Shown: piece after piece, positions 26,441 to 35,042 of the stretch
How positions within the stretch are numbered: the first letter of the stretch is position 1
Layout: the number at the start of each line of letters is the position of its first letter
Source of the DNA: Leptolinea sp964446955
GTDB taxonomy: Bacteria; Chloroflexota; Anaerolineae; Anaerolineales; Anaerolineaceae
Length of the DNA stretch: 64,000 bases
NCBI GenBank assembly: GCA_964446955.1
Contig: CAYUQJ010000004.1
Coordinates: 1-64,000 of the forward strand
Direction of reading: 5' to 3'
Made by a program: the position numbers and the translations under genes
The notes under the pieces: generated by a model
Databases searched by the model: none
What the model was told of the DNA's origin: nothing
What the model saw: only the letters and a program-made list of their open reading frames with translations

Positions 26441-26477
26441 AACGAGACACGAAGATAATTCCGTGTCTCGTTTCATT
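26441..26477. terminator. Terminator between the chemoreceptor and amidohydrolase genes
   Basis: AACGAGACACG and CGTGTCTCGTT form a perfect 11-bp stem around a 10-base loop in the convergent gap. TTTCATTTTG follows on the plus strand, so it most likely ends the chemoreceptor transcript. Confidence 0.85.
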
Positions 26478-26537
26478 TTGTTCTATCTACCGTTAGATAA
26501 GTCGCATTTACAACATGTTGGACTTATTTGTGGTGGC

Positions 26538-28130
26538 TTATATTTTTCCACTTCGCCAGACAAATTTCCCGTCCACCACAGTGCCAACTACTTCGGTTTT
26601 CAGAATATCCATTGGGTCAATGGCAAATATGTCCTTCTCTAGAATCGTCAGATCAGCCAGATAACCTTCCTTAATCGTACCCAGCCGGTCTTCCATGCCA
26701 CAGGCATAAGCCGGACCCTGGGTGTATCCCCTGACGGCTTCTTCCACCGTCAAACGTTGTTCAGGCCGCCATCCTTCCGGACCCGGTGTGCCATCTGATC
26801 TGCGCCGTGTGACCGCCGCGTGAATACCCGTGAGTGGATCCAGGGTCTCAACCGGGCAATCAGAACCCAGAGCCAGAACAGCTCCCTTCTGTAATTGGGT
26901 CTTGAGGGCATACGCGCCCGTTACGCGGTTCCCCCAGTGCTTATCGGCAATGTACATATCCGAGGTGGCATGGAGGGGCTGCATCGACGCGATAACGCCC
27001 AATTCAGCCAATCTTCCCAGGTCTTCAGGTGCCAATAATTGAACGTGCTCGATACGGTTTCGCAAACCCGAATGAGGGTATTGTTTTTTCGCTTCAGCAA
27101 AAATATTCAATACTTCACGATTGGCACGATCGCCAATGGCATGAATGGCAACAGCCAGACCATTGGAATTGGCTTTCAATGTGCTTTCACACAAAACTTC
27201 CACTTCAGTTGTCGAAATGCCAAGATCATCCGGTGCAGAATCGTACCCGGCCAGCATCCAGGCAGTCCTGGGACCCAACGCGCCATCCGCAAACATTTTC
27301 ACCGGGCCAAGATGGAGCATGTCATCGCCGAAACCCGTGTAGAGCCCGGCAGCGACTGCCGCATCAAGATATGCCAGCGGTATTCCTTTGTTAACCCGCA
27401 GGGTCAACTTTCCTTCTTTGTGTAACCGTTGAAAAGCCTTGAAAACGGAAGGTTGGTCAAGATCATGAACACCGGTCAATCCGTGCCTGTTGGCTGTCTG
27501 CATACCGTTTTCAATGGCGGCTGCCAGTTCTTCCACCGTTGGCGTGGGGATATTTCGGTCGACCATCCACATAGCTTCTTCGAGAATGATCCCGGTCGCT
27601 TTACCGGCCGCGTCGCGCACAATATGTCCGCCCTCCGGGTCGGGTGTGTCATCGGTAATACCCACCTCTCTTAATGCCGCGCTATTAACCCAGATGGCAT
27701 GACCACTCTTTGCCTGTAAAGAAACCGGGTGGCGGGGAGAAACCTCATCCAGCATGGCCGCGTTCGGAAATTCACCACCCCATTCGTTGTGATTCCAACC
27801 GAATCCGGTGATCCATTTACCTTCCGGCAGAGACCGGGCTTTTTCTGCCACTTTTGCAACCACATCTTTGGCTGCTGGAAGTTCAGCATTGATCGTCTGC
27901 AACATCATGGAGTAATATTCAAAATGCAAGTGCGCGTCTGTCAATCCGGGGATGACCGTCGCGCCTTTAAGATCAACACGTTCACACGGCTCATTGGTGA
28001 ACAACGCTTTTGCAGCATCGTCTCCGCCGACAAAAACAATCTCATTTCCACGCATACCAATCGCTGAAGCGGTAGGTTTTTGCGTATCCAGTGTATGGAT
28101 CACACCATTAAACAAGACCAGATTTTTCAT
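26538..28130 (-). CDS. Metal-dependent amidohydrolase (YtcJ/exoenzyme-regulatory type)
   Basis: The start MKNLVLFNGVIHT is chosen because AAAAGGAG lies upstream; a longer frame would run into livF. The roughly 530-residue protein belongs to the amidohydrolase superfamily: TVIPGLTDAHLHFEYY gives the HxH metal motif, and later VAIHAIGDRAN and LGSDCPVETLDP supply the conserved His and the catalytic Asp. The YtcJ-like subgroup acts on amides or esters of unknown identity. It is the last gene after livF, 25 bases downstream, so it may process a compound imported by the Liv transporter. Confidence 0.85.
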   Translation of the reverse strand: MKNLVLFNGVIHTLDTQKPTASAIGMRGNEIVFVGGDDAAKALFTNEPCERVDLKGATVIPGLTDAHLHFEYYSMMLQTINAELPAAKDVVAKVAEKARSLPEGKWITGFGWNHNEWGGEFPNAAMLDEVSPRHPVSLQAKSGHAIWVNSAALREVGITDDTPDPEGGHIVRDAAGKATGIILEEAMWMVDRNIPTPTVEELAAAIENGMQTANRHGLTGVHDLDQPSVFKAFQRLHKEGKLTLRVNKGIPLAYLDAAVAAGLYTGFGDDMLHLGPVKMFADGALGPRTAWMLAGYDSAPDDLGISTTEVEVLCESTLKANSNGLAVAIHAIGDRANREVLNIFAEAKKQYPHSGLRNRIEHVQLLAPEDLGRLAELGVIASMQPLHATSDMYIADKHWGNRVTGAYALKTQLQKGAVLALGSDCPVETLDPLTGIHAAVTRRRSDGTPGPEGWRPEQRLTVEEAVRGYTQGPAYACGMEDRLGTIKEGYLADLTILEKDIFAIDPMDILKTEVVGTVVDGKFVWRSGKI

Positions 28131-28155
28131 TTCTGTTTTCTCCTTTTTCCGACCG

Positions 28156-28884
28156 CTAACTTGACACACCCAGATAGCTGTCCTTCACGCGAGGATCATC
28201 CAGTAGATCACATCCACGGCCGCGCATCTTGATCTCACCGGTTTCAAGGACAAACGAATGGTCACTGATCTCGAGTGCCAGTGTGGCATTTTGCTCAACA
28301 AGAAGGATGGTAAGTCCGGTTTCTTCGTTCAATTTTACGATCGTATCTAAAACCAGGTCAATGATCATGGGAGCCAATCCCAATGATGGTTCATCCAACA
28401 ACAACATTTGCGGCTCAGACATCAACGCACGACCAATTGCCAACATTTGTTGCTCGCCGCCGGATAGCGTACCGCCCGGCTGGCGTACACGTTCACGCAG
28501 AACGGGGAAAAGGTCGAAGACCTGCTCCATCTGTTTCTCAATGCGATGGGGATCACTTTTTGAATACGCACCAAGCAACAAGTTTTCTTTGACCGATAGT
28601 GGTCCAAAGATCCGCCGCCCTTCGGGAACCAAAGTGATGCCTTCTTTTACAACCTGGAAGGATTGCTTCGGAAGGATCTTCCCGTTAAATTGAATACTGC
28701 CCGATGTGTAGGCTTTTACACTGCTGATGGTCTTCAACAGGGTGGACTTCCCGGCTCCGTTCGCGCCGATCACGGAAGCGATCTCGCCCTTCATGATCTG
28801 CAAATTGATATCCCTTAAGGCATGAATACCGCCATAATGGACGTTTAGATTCTTTACATCAAGAATTGGAACGTTTTCTGACAT
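28156..28884 (-). CDS. livF: Branched-chain amino acid-type ABC transporter ATPase LivF
   Basis: The start MSENVPILDVKNL follows GAGAG and overlaps livG by 26 bases; an upstream in-frame ATG would extend deep into livG. The 242-residue ATPase has Walker A GANGAGKST, ABC signature LSGGEQQMLAIGRAL, Walker B MLLLDEPSLGLAP, and the LivF-specific LVEQNATLALEISDHSFVLETGEI ending. With LivG it powers uptake through LivHM. Confidence 0.93.
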   Translation of the reverse strand: MSENVPILDVKNLNVHYGGIHALRDINLQIMKGEIASVIGANGAGKSTLLKTISSVKAYTSGSIQFNGKILPKQSFQVVKEGITLVPEGRRIFGPLSVKENLLLGAYSKSDPHRIEKQMEQVFDLFPVLRERVRQPGGTLSGGEQQMLAIGRALMSEPQMLLLDEPSLGLAPMIIDLVLDTIVKLNEETGLTILLVEQNATLALEISDHSFVLETGEIKMRGRGCDLLDDPRVKDSYLGVSS

Positions 28885-29665
28885 TACGCTCTCTTTTCTC
28901 ACCCAGATATGCCGCGATAACCTGCGGATCATTTTGAATTTCAGCCGGGCTGCCAACGGCCAGTGTTTCGCCCAGATTTAAGACCAGAATACGTGAATTG
29001 CGACATAGATCCATCACCACATTCATGTGATGCTCGATCAGGATGATGCTGTAGTTTTTCAATTCATGAATATTACGGATCATCTTGATTAATCCGGCAC
29101 ATTCATCCTCGTTCATGCCTGCCGCCGGCTCATCAAGCAACAGTAGTTCAGGTGATGTAGCCATGGCGCGTGCCAATTCGAGCCTGCGTTGCAGGCCATA
29201 TGGCAAAATGCCAGCCTTATGGGATACATAATCCTGTAGACCCACCAGTTCCAGTAATACTTTTACCTGTTCTTCAACTTCTTTTTCCTTTTTTTGCGCA
29301 TTTCGAGTACGGACAAATGCTTCAAAAAGAGAATAATGGGGCTCGCCATGCAAACCAAGCGCGACATTCTCAAACACAGACATCTGGGGGAAAAGTCGGA
29401 TGTTTTGGAACGTACGGCTGATCCCTAAATGGCAAAGCTGATCCGATGATTTGCCTACGATATTCTTGCCTTTAAAACGAATGGTGCCGTCTGTTGGTTT
29501 GACTGATCCTGTGATGAGATTAAAAATTGTAGTCTTCCCCGCGCCATTGGGGCCGATCAAACCAATCAACTCGCCGGGTTGTAGATCAAGGTCCATATTG
29601 CGGACAGCCCGAACGCCGCCAAAATAAACAGAGACATTTTCCATTTGGAGGATGGACGCGCTCAT
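28859..29665 (-). CDS. livG: Branched-chain amino acid-type ABC transporter ATPase LivG
   Basis: A 268-residue ATPase with Walker A GPNGAGKTT, the LivG-specific GISRTFQNIRLFPQMSVFENV, a degenerate signature LPYGLQRRLELARAMA and Walker B LLLLDEPAAGMNEDE. The C-terminal LIEHHMNVVMDLC and AYLGEKRE tail confirm LivG. It starts behind GGAGGTGA and overlaps livM by 4 bases. Confidence 0.94.
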   Translation of the reverse strand: MSASILQMENVSVYFGGVRAVRNMDLDLQPGELIGLIGPNGAGKTTIFNLITGSVKPTDGTIRFKGKNIVGKSSDQLCHLGISRTFQNIRLFPQMSVFENVALGLHGEPHYSLFEAFVRTRNAQKKEKEVEEQVKVLLELVGLQDYVSHKAGILPYGLQRRLELARAMATSPELLLLDEPAAGMNEDECAGLIKMIRNIHELKNYSIILIEHHMNVVMDLCRNSRILVLNLGETLAVGSPAEIQNDPQVIAAYLGEKRERNVRKRSNS

Positions 29666-30573
29666 GCTTGTTCACCTCCATTCGAAGAATTATGCTTTTT
29701 TCTAGTAAACATCCTATGGATAAACCTTTTAAGTACTTGCCAGGTATACGTAAAGTTCATCTCAGTGTAACCAAGCAATCCCTGGGGTTTGAAGATCATG
29801 ATAATCACAAATAGAAGTCCATATATGATAAGGCGCCATTCCGTGAAGAACCGCAACAATTCCGGTACAGCAACCAGTACAAACGCAGCGATTGCCGGAC
29901 CAATAAGAGACTGCATACCGCCAAACACAACCGCAGCGAGCAAGTCATACGAGCGGGTAGCCGTAAACATGGATGGAACAAGATAGGCCATGTAGAATCC
30001 GAACAACCCACCTGCAATACCGGCAAAAAAGGCGCTGATAAACAAAGCCGTCAATTTTGTCTTTAGAAGATTTACGCCCATCATCTGTGCAGCCACTTCA
30101 TCCTGTTTGATGGCAATACAATTTTTGCCATACTGCGATGTAACAAAGCTGTGGGCGAAAAAGACAGACAACACAACGGAAATAAGGACAACCGGAAGAG
30201 TGGTCAACTGGGGGATGCCGGTAAAACCGAAAGCTCCACCCAGAGATTCATACGTGTTATTCAACAGCAAACGGGTTGCTTCAGCAAAGCCGAATGTCGC
30301 AATGGCAAAGTAATCGCCTGTCAGTTTACTTCGGAAGGTAGGCACACCGATTACCAGGCTGCATAGCCCTGAGAACAACCCGCCAAAAAGCAAGGCTGGT
30401 ATGAACGGGATGTTGTAATTCATGAACACAAATGCGGCCGCATAACCACCCAATGCCATAAAAGCCGCGTGTCCGATCGAGAATAGACCGGTATAACCGG
30501 TGAGAATGGCAACGCCCAGTGCTGCGATGACACTAATTCCGCCAAGGATCACAATCGTATTTATATATCCCAT
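29662..30573 (-). CDS. livM: Branched-chain amino acid-type ABC transporter permease LivM
   Basis: A 303-residue permease with about eight hydrophobic segments and the family core GYTGLFSIGHAAFMALGGYAAA, then GDYFAIATFGFAEATRLLLNN and FGGMQSLIGPAIAAF. It starts after AAGGAG, 12 bases from livH, and overlaps livG. Confidence 0.93.
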   Translation of the reverse strand: MGYINTIVILGGISVIAALGVAILTGYTGLFSIGHAAFMALGGYAAAFVFMNYNIPFIPALLFGGLFSGLCSLVIGVPTFRSKLTGDYFAIATFGFAEATRLLLNNTYESLGGAFGFTGIPQLTTLPVVLISVVLSVFFAHSFVTSQYGKNCIAIKQDEVAAQMMGVNLLKTKLTALFISAFFAGIAGGLFGFYMAYLVPSMFTATRSYDLLAAVVFGGMQSLIGPAIAAFVLVAVPELLRFFTEWRLIIYGLLFVIIMIFKPQGLLGYTEMNFTYTWQVLKRFIHRMFTRKKHNSSNGGEQA

Positions 30574-30585
30574 GGATTGCGCTCC

Positions 30586-31461
30586 TTAAAGTTTTTCTTC
30601 CGTGCGCACACCGAATAACCCGTTGGGCAGGAAGAGCAACATAATGATCAAAAGAGTGAATGAGAACAGGTCACGATAGACCGATGAAACATAACCGGAA
30701 ATGAGAGTTTCCAGAACACCCAGCAACAGACTTCCGACAACTGCACCTGGAAGACTACCGAGACCGCCAATGATGCTGGCGATCATGGCTTTTGTTGTTA
30801 CAGAACCCAGATAAGGAAACACAGCATATTTGATCCCGTAAAATACACCACTAATAGAGGACAACACCCCGGTAATGAAGAAAATGATCAGAGCTACACT
30901 GTTATTATTGATACCCATAATCCCGGCTGTCACCGTATCCAGAGAGCTGGCACGGATCGCCAATCCTTGTTTGGTACGCATAAGAAAGAACCAGAGCAAT
31001 CCAAGAACAACAAATGATATGATGGCTGCGGCCAGATCCATCTTTCCGAAAGCCACCCCTTGAACATTGATCGCTCCGGGAATGATCTCCGGAAATTTGC
31101 GGAACGCGCCGCCGAAAACCAGGTTTACAATATTAATGATCGCCAGGTTGGCACCCATGGCAGAGATCATCATGTAGAGTCGGGGAGCATTTCTCATGCG
31201 AAGCGGACGGTAAGCGCCTGTCTCAACAATCAGCGAAAGAGCAACCGTGATGATGATAGACAGAGAAATCGCGACCCACACCGGTAAATAGAAGCTGGTA
31301 ATGGCGTAGAATCCGGCAAACGCGCCGACCACCATGAAGGCGTCAAATGCCCAATTCGTGAAGTTATAAACACTGTAAACCAGCGCATATCCCACCGCAA
31401 GCAGTGAATAGACTGCTCCAATGGATATCCCGCTGACTATTTGTTGAAGAAAAAGTGTCAC
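30586..31461 (-). CDS. livH: Branched-chain amino acid-type ABC transporter permease LivH
   Basis: The start is a GTG (reading VTLFLQQIVSG) 8 bases after GGAGGAG; the longer frame to 31500 lacks a ribosome site and a family-like start. The product of about 292 residues has the LivH signature GAVYSLLAVGYALVYSVYN, several TM helices and IIGGLGSLPGAVVGSLLLGVLETL. It is the channel partner of LivM. Confidence 0.93.
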   Translation of the reverse strand: MTLFLQQIVSGISIGAVYSLLAVGYALVYSVYNFTNWAFDAFMVVGAFAGFYAITSFYLPVWVAISLSIIITVALSLIVETGAYRPLRMRNAPRLYMMISAMGANLAIINIVNLVFGGAFRKFPEIIPGAINVQGVAFGKMDLAAAIISFVVLGLLWFFLMRTKQGLAIRASSLDTVTAGIMGINNNSVALIIFFITGVLSSISGVFYGIKYAVFPYLGSVTTKAMIASIIGGLGSLPGAVVGSLLLGVLETLISGYVSSVYRDLFSFTLLIIMLLFLPNGLFGVRTEEKL

Positions 31462-31551
31462 GTGTAAAACTCCTCCTCCCGTGTTGATAGCCGGGAGCAA
31501 GCCTGTCTGTAAGCCTGAAATTGGTTCTTGTTGCCATAGAACAATCCCCGG

Positions 31552-31569
31552 GGGGCGTTTTCACGCCCC
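31552..31569 (-). other. Hairpin between livK and livH
   Basis: GGGGCG and CGCCCC pair around a six-base A/T-rich loop in the gap after livK. No T tract follows on the minus strand. Such hairpins often stabilise the upstream mRNA so that the binding protein is made in excess of the membrane parts. Confidence 0.5.
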
Positions 31570-31620
31570 TCAGGGTTTAATCTTATGTTCCCATTGCCAA
31601 TCAGGCAAACAGACCAATAA

Positions 31621-32784
31621 TTACGGAGCGTAGGTCTTGGTAATTTTCCACTGCGAATCGGCGATCTCCATAATGATCACCGGTTTGTTGTGCGGATTAT
31701 GGGTATCCGGTTCAATGGTCAGATTACTGGTAAACACCGGCACATCTTTCATATTCTCCATCGCGTCACGTATGGCAGTGGGTGAAGGAGAACCGGTTTT
31801 TGTTATGGCTTCGTTCGCGCCATATTCGATCATCTTCAACGCATCGATGGCGTAGTACGCATAAACAGATGCTTTCTGACCATGGGCTTTTTCAAACGCG
31901 GCGTTATATTCCTGAAATTCCGGTGATTCGGTAGAAACGCCACTGGACAGATAAGCGCCTTCAAGTTCTTTGCCGGCCATGCTGAGAAGCTCATCGGCTA
32001 CCCAACCGTCAACACCCAGGTACTGAATCTTAAGACCCAGATCAGTTGCCTGTTTGGCAATGAGGGCAATATCGCGGTATGTACCGGTTGGAACCATCAA
32101 CAGGTCGGCACCGGATTCGGCAACTTTGGAGATCTGAGCGCGAAATTCCGTATCATTGGCCTGATACCCTTCCTTTGCCACGACTTCTCCGCCCAGTTCT
32201 GCGAAGTGATCTGCGAAGAAATTCTGGATACCCACAGAATAGGCAGATGTGACATCCGTGATAAAGGCAACTTTCTTTTTGCCCAGTTCCTTGTAGGCAA
32301 AATCGGCGAGGGCGTAACCCTGGTATGGGTCGATAAAGCAGGTTCGGAACATGTACGGATGAACCTGATCATTGTCATCGACCGTAACTTTAACATTTGA
32401 CGCGGTTGTGGCGACCACGGGAACTTTCGCGGTAGTAGCCATGCTGGCAATCGGAATGGCAGCACCTGACCACTCAGGACCTATGACGGCGTTCACTTTA
32501 TCCTGTTCCATCAACCGTTTTGCAGCGGCCACGGCATCCGGAATTTCTGAACGGCTATCGTAGGTGATCAGCTCAACCTTGTAGCCCTGAATACCGCCTT
32601 TGTCATTTATGGCTTTTACTTCGTCTTCCAGCGCGACTTTGGCAGCCTGCCCAATGTACGAGTCAGGGCCGGTCATTTGCGCAACAAATCCGACCTTGAT
32701 GGTTTTGGATTGTGCGCAACCGGATAACAACCCGGCAGCTATGGTGACCAGTAACAACATAACAAACAGCTTACTTTTTTTCAT
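31621..32784 (-). CDS. livK: Branched-chain amino acid-type substrate-binding lipoprotein
   Basis: A 387-residue periplasmic-binding-protein type I with a lipoprotein signal peptide and lipobox LLSGC. The mature part opens with TIKVGFVAQMTGPDSYIGQAA and includes GPEWSGAAIPIASM and TYDSRS, typical of amino acid or amide binding LivK/UrtA-like proteins. The specific ligand cannot be read from sequence. It is the first gene of the liv operon and starts behind AGGAGGA. Confidence 0.9.
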   Translation of the reverse strand: MKKSKLFVMLLLVTIAAGLLSGCAQSKTIKVGFVAQMTGPDSYIGQAAKVALEDEVKAINDKGGIQGYKVELITYDSRSEIPDAVAAAKRLMEQDKVNAVIGPEWSGAAIPIASMATTAKVPVVATTASNVKVTVDDNDQVHPYMFRTCFIDPYQGYALADFAYKELGKKKVAFITDVTSAYSVGIQNFFADHFAELGGEVVAKEGYQANDTEFRAQISKVAESGADLLMVPTGTYRDIALIAKQATDLGLKIQYLGVDGWVADELLSMAGKELEGAYLSSGVSTESPEFQEYNAAFEKAHGQKASVYAYYAIDALKMIEYGANEAITKTGSPSPTAIRDAMENMKDVPVFTSNLTIEPDTHNPHNKPVIIMEIADSQWKITKTYAP

Positions 32785-33186
32785 CTTGTTCCTCCTAAAC
32801 GTTAGTCATCTTCTTTGGTCATGGTCAAAGTTCCGATCCTTTGCCATGGAACACATGGGGAAAACCAGCCTGCCTGTTTGCCAATCGGGCAGTCAGGCAT
32901 ACCAGGCGATTCAAATCTGTCTGCTAAAAAAAGAAATGAGACTTGGGGGATAAAAAACCCCAAGCCTCATCGAAAAATCGTCTTGTTTGCCTATTGGTAA
33001 ATGATGAGAGTTGTGCCACAAAATTGGGATGTGTTTGCCTGCCCACTATTGATTTGAACGCGCCTGAATACCAGCTTTGAATGATACCTTTTCTGAGCTG
33101 TCCAGTCTGTAATAGATTGGGTTTTGATTGGATTTTCATTGATAATTGGGAGGGAAAAACATCGAAATAATCAAAAAACTTGTTTG
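32785..33186 (-). promoter_or_regulatory. Long 5' leader of the liv operon with internal terminator
   Basis: About 400 bases separate a good minus-strand promoter from livK. Inside, at 32938-32968, lies a strong intrinsic terminator. Further hairpins such as GCCTG/CAGGC around 32869-32899 follow it. I see no conserved core of a known riboswitch or T box. A 71-codon frame runs through the leader but has no ribosome site. The layout suggests controlled antitermination by an unidentified mechanism. Confidence 0.5.
32932..32970 (-). terminator. Intrinsic terminator inside the livK leader
   Basis: Read on the minus strand, GAGGCTTGGGG and CCCCAAGTCTC pair around a T-rich loop and are followed by ATTTCTTTTTTT. 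It lies about 150 bases before the livK start. Confidence 0.8.
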
Positions 33187-33214
33187 TTTATATCATGCAA
33201 TCAACATATGTCAA
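33187..33214 (-). promoter_or_regulatory. Promoter of the liv operon
   Basis: On the minus strand TTGACA and TATAAA are spaced by 16 bases, with an expected start near 33180. This is the only strong promoter match between the BtpA terminator and livK. Confidence 0.7.
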
Positions 33215-33324
33215 GATAACCTGTCCCATTTTTTATATATAGTACACATATGGGTAAGAACAAACTTTCTTTTCAGGCGATAGATGAACAGGGAACAAAA
33301 TGGATCAACATACCTGTTTTAACC

Positions 33325-33359
33325 CAAAAAGAACAGGGAGGGATCCTGTTCTTTTTAAG
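33325..33359 (-). terminator. Terminator after the BtpA-like gene
   Basis: AAAGAACAGG and CCTGTTCTTT pair around a 7-base loop and carry A/T flanks on both sides, 23 bases beyond the stop codon of the BtpA-like gene. Confidence 0.85.
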
Positions 33360-33381
33360 ATTCTACCGATAATTGAGACTG

Positions 33382-34185
33382 TTAAGCCTTGCCGCGAGCA
33401 GCTGCGACAAATTCTTTGACCCGTTTCGGGTCAACCGGGTTCCAGGTATAACCATCCACCTTTAAGCTGGACCCGACAATTACACCATCTGCTACCTGTA
33501 AAAACTTTGCGATGTTATTAGTCTTCGCACCAGTGTTAAGAAACACCGAAGCCATATCACCCACCGCTTCCTTGGCTTCCCTGATTTGGGAAACATCCGG
33601 CTCTTCACCGGCCATCATTCCAGAGACCAGGATGACATCAGCCAGCGATGACACTACGGCACTACGAGCACGCTGTCCAATGGTACGGTTTCCAAGCGGG
33701 GAACAAAATTCAGGGGCAACATTGAAGAATTTCCTTATATTAAGGGTTCCGGTCCGAACCTGGATATCCGTAACCTTATTGACATCGGGGCTCCACAAAC
33801 CCATATCCGATTCATAGGTACCGGTCATCACTTCACGGATAAAAGAAGCACCCGTAGCCGCAGCAACGCTAATGGCGGCAATGGGATCCCAGAGGTAATC
33901 TACCCCAAATGGCATATCAGCGGGTTTTAATTCTGTAACAACTCTGGTCTGAGCCGCGATCATTTCCGGCCCGGCATGGAATGTGTAGGGGCGGTCGTCT
34001 TCATTGCAGAACATCACGGCGTCGACACCGCCTTCACGCAAATACTTGAGGTCCGTCCTCATCTTATCCACCATTCCATCCAACCCCAATTTGGGGTCGA
34101 ACCGGGGAGTACCCGGAAGTGCTGGAATGTGGGCCATCGCGATGATCGGTTTTTCATGACCGAACAACTCTTTAACCCATTTCAT
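33382..34185 (-). CDS. BtpA/SgcQ-family TIM-barrel protein
   Basis: A 267-residue protein with the family pattern IIAMAHIPALPGTPRFD, MFCNEDDRPYTF, FGVDYLWDP and GVIVGSSLKVDG. The family is named after BtpA, linked to photosystem I stability in cyanobacteria, and after SgcQ of enterobacterial sugar operons; the enzymatic role is not established. Its start overlaps the stop of the DeoR-type regulator, so the two are one transcript. This pairing favours a carbohydrate or nucleoside-related role over photosynthesis. Confidence 0.85.
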   Translation of the reverse strand: MKWVKELFGHEKPIIAMAHIPALPGTPRFDPKLGLDGMVDKMRTDLKYLREGGVDAVMFCNEDDRPYTFHAGPEMIAAQTRVVTELKPADMPFGVDYLWDPIAAISVAAATGASFIREVMTGTYESDMGLWSPDVNKVTDIQVRTGTLNIRKFFNVAPEFCSPLGNRTIGQRARSAVVSSLADVILVSGMMAGEEPDVSQIREAKEAVGDMASVFLNTGAKTNNIAKFLQVADGVIVGSSLKVDGYTWNPVDPKRVKEFVAAARGKA

Positions 34186-34982
34186 TAGTCTTCTACCTCC
34201 AATTTATTATTATCGTCCGGGGTTGTTGTCAGTACCTCTATTCCCTGGACGCGGTATCCCTGCAAAACATCTTCGGATATTCTTCCGTCTGTGATAAGTA
34301 CATCGACTACCGAGAGCGGTGCGACAAATGAGAATCGTGTTTTTCCCAATTTCGAACTATCTGCCAGAACAATGATCTGTTCCGCGTTGTTTATGAGATT
34401 TCGTTTGACCAGAGTGTCTTCCAGGTTGTACTCAGTAAGCCCGTTTTCCAGGCTGATGCCTCCAATACCAATGAAAGCTTTATCGATGCGAAATTCCTGG
34501 AAGGTTCTCTCAGCAATATGTCCGATCAGCGAACCTTCTTCCGGGCGCAAAATGCCACCCGACAAGATCAACCGAATTCCCGGCGCATCAGCCAGAATAT
34601 TGGCCACAGCCAGGCTGGCGGTCAGGACGGTCAGGTTGCGTTTGCCAACCAGGGTTTTTGCCAGCTCGAGTACCGTTGAACCATTATCCAACGCCAGGCT
34701 GTCGCCATCCAAGATCAGACTTGCCGCGATCTCGCCGATGGCATGTTTGTCACTCACATTGATTGAACTACGCATCAAATAGGGGGGTTCGTAACTCCTT
34801 CCCCGGCGTGAGACAGCGCCACCGTGAACACGCTGCAGCAGCCCCTGATTGGACAGCATGCTCAAGTCGCGTCGAATGGTCATTTCAGAAACGTCCAATA
34901 ATTCACACATTTCTGCTACTGAAATGGAACTACGTTTTTCCACCAATTCAAGTATCTGTTTACGCCGTTCTGCAGAGATCAT
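34185..34982 (-). CDS. DeoR/GlpR-family transcriptional regulator
   Basis: I start at the ATG of MISAERRKQILELVEKRSS, 7 bases after AGGAG; a TTG two codons earlier is possible. The 265-residue protein has the DeoR helix-turn-helix (VAEMCELLDVSEMTIRRDLSML) followed by HGGAVSR, and a C-terminal sugar-phosphate sensor domain with LDNGSTVLELAKTL and VLADSSKLGKTRFSF. It probably senses a phosphorylated sugar and controls the coupled BtpA-like gene and perhaps its own. Confidence 0.92.
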   Translation of the reverse strand: MISAERRKQILELVEKRSSISVAEMCELLDVSEMTIRRDLSMLSNQGLLQRVHGGAVSRRGRSYEPPYLMRSSINVSDKHAIGEIAASLILDGDSLALDNGSTVLELAKTLVGKRNLTVLTASLAVANILADAPGIRLILSGGILRPEEGSLIGHIAERTFQEFRIDKAFIGIGGISLENGLTEYNLEDTLVKRNLINNAEQIIVLADSSKLGKTRFSFVAPLSVVDVLITDGRISEDVLQGYRVQGIEVLTTTPDDNNKLEVED

Positions 34983-35042
34983 CCCCAACTCCTATTTGAA
35001 ACTGTTTGAATTATAGGCGAATAATGATTGAATGTCAATAAA

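Noticed and set aside
32924..33139. 71-codon frame in the livK leader as a leader peptide
   Set aside because: No ribosome site, no enrichment of branched-chain codons near the terminator, and the frame runs through the terminator itself.
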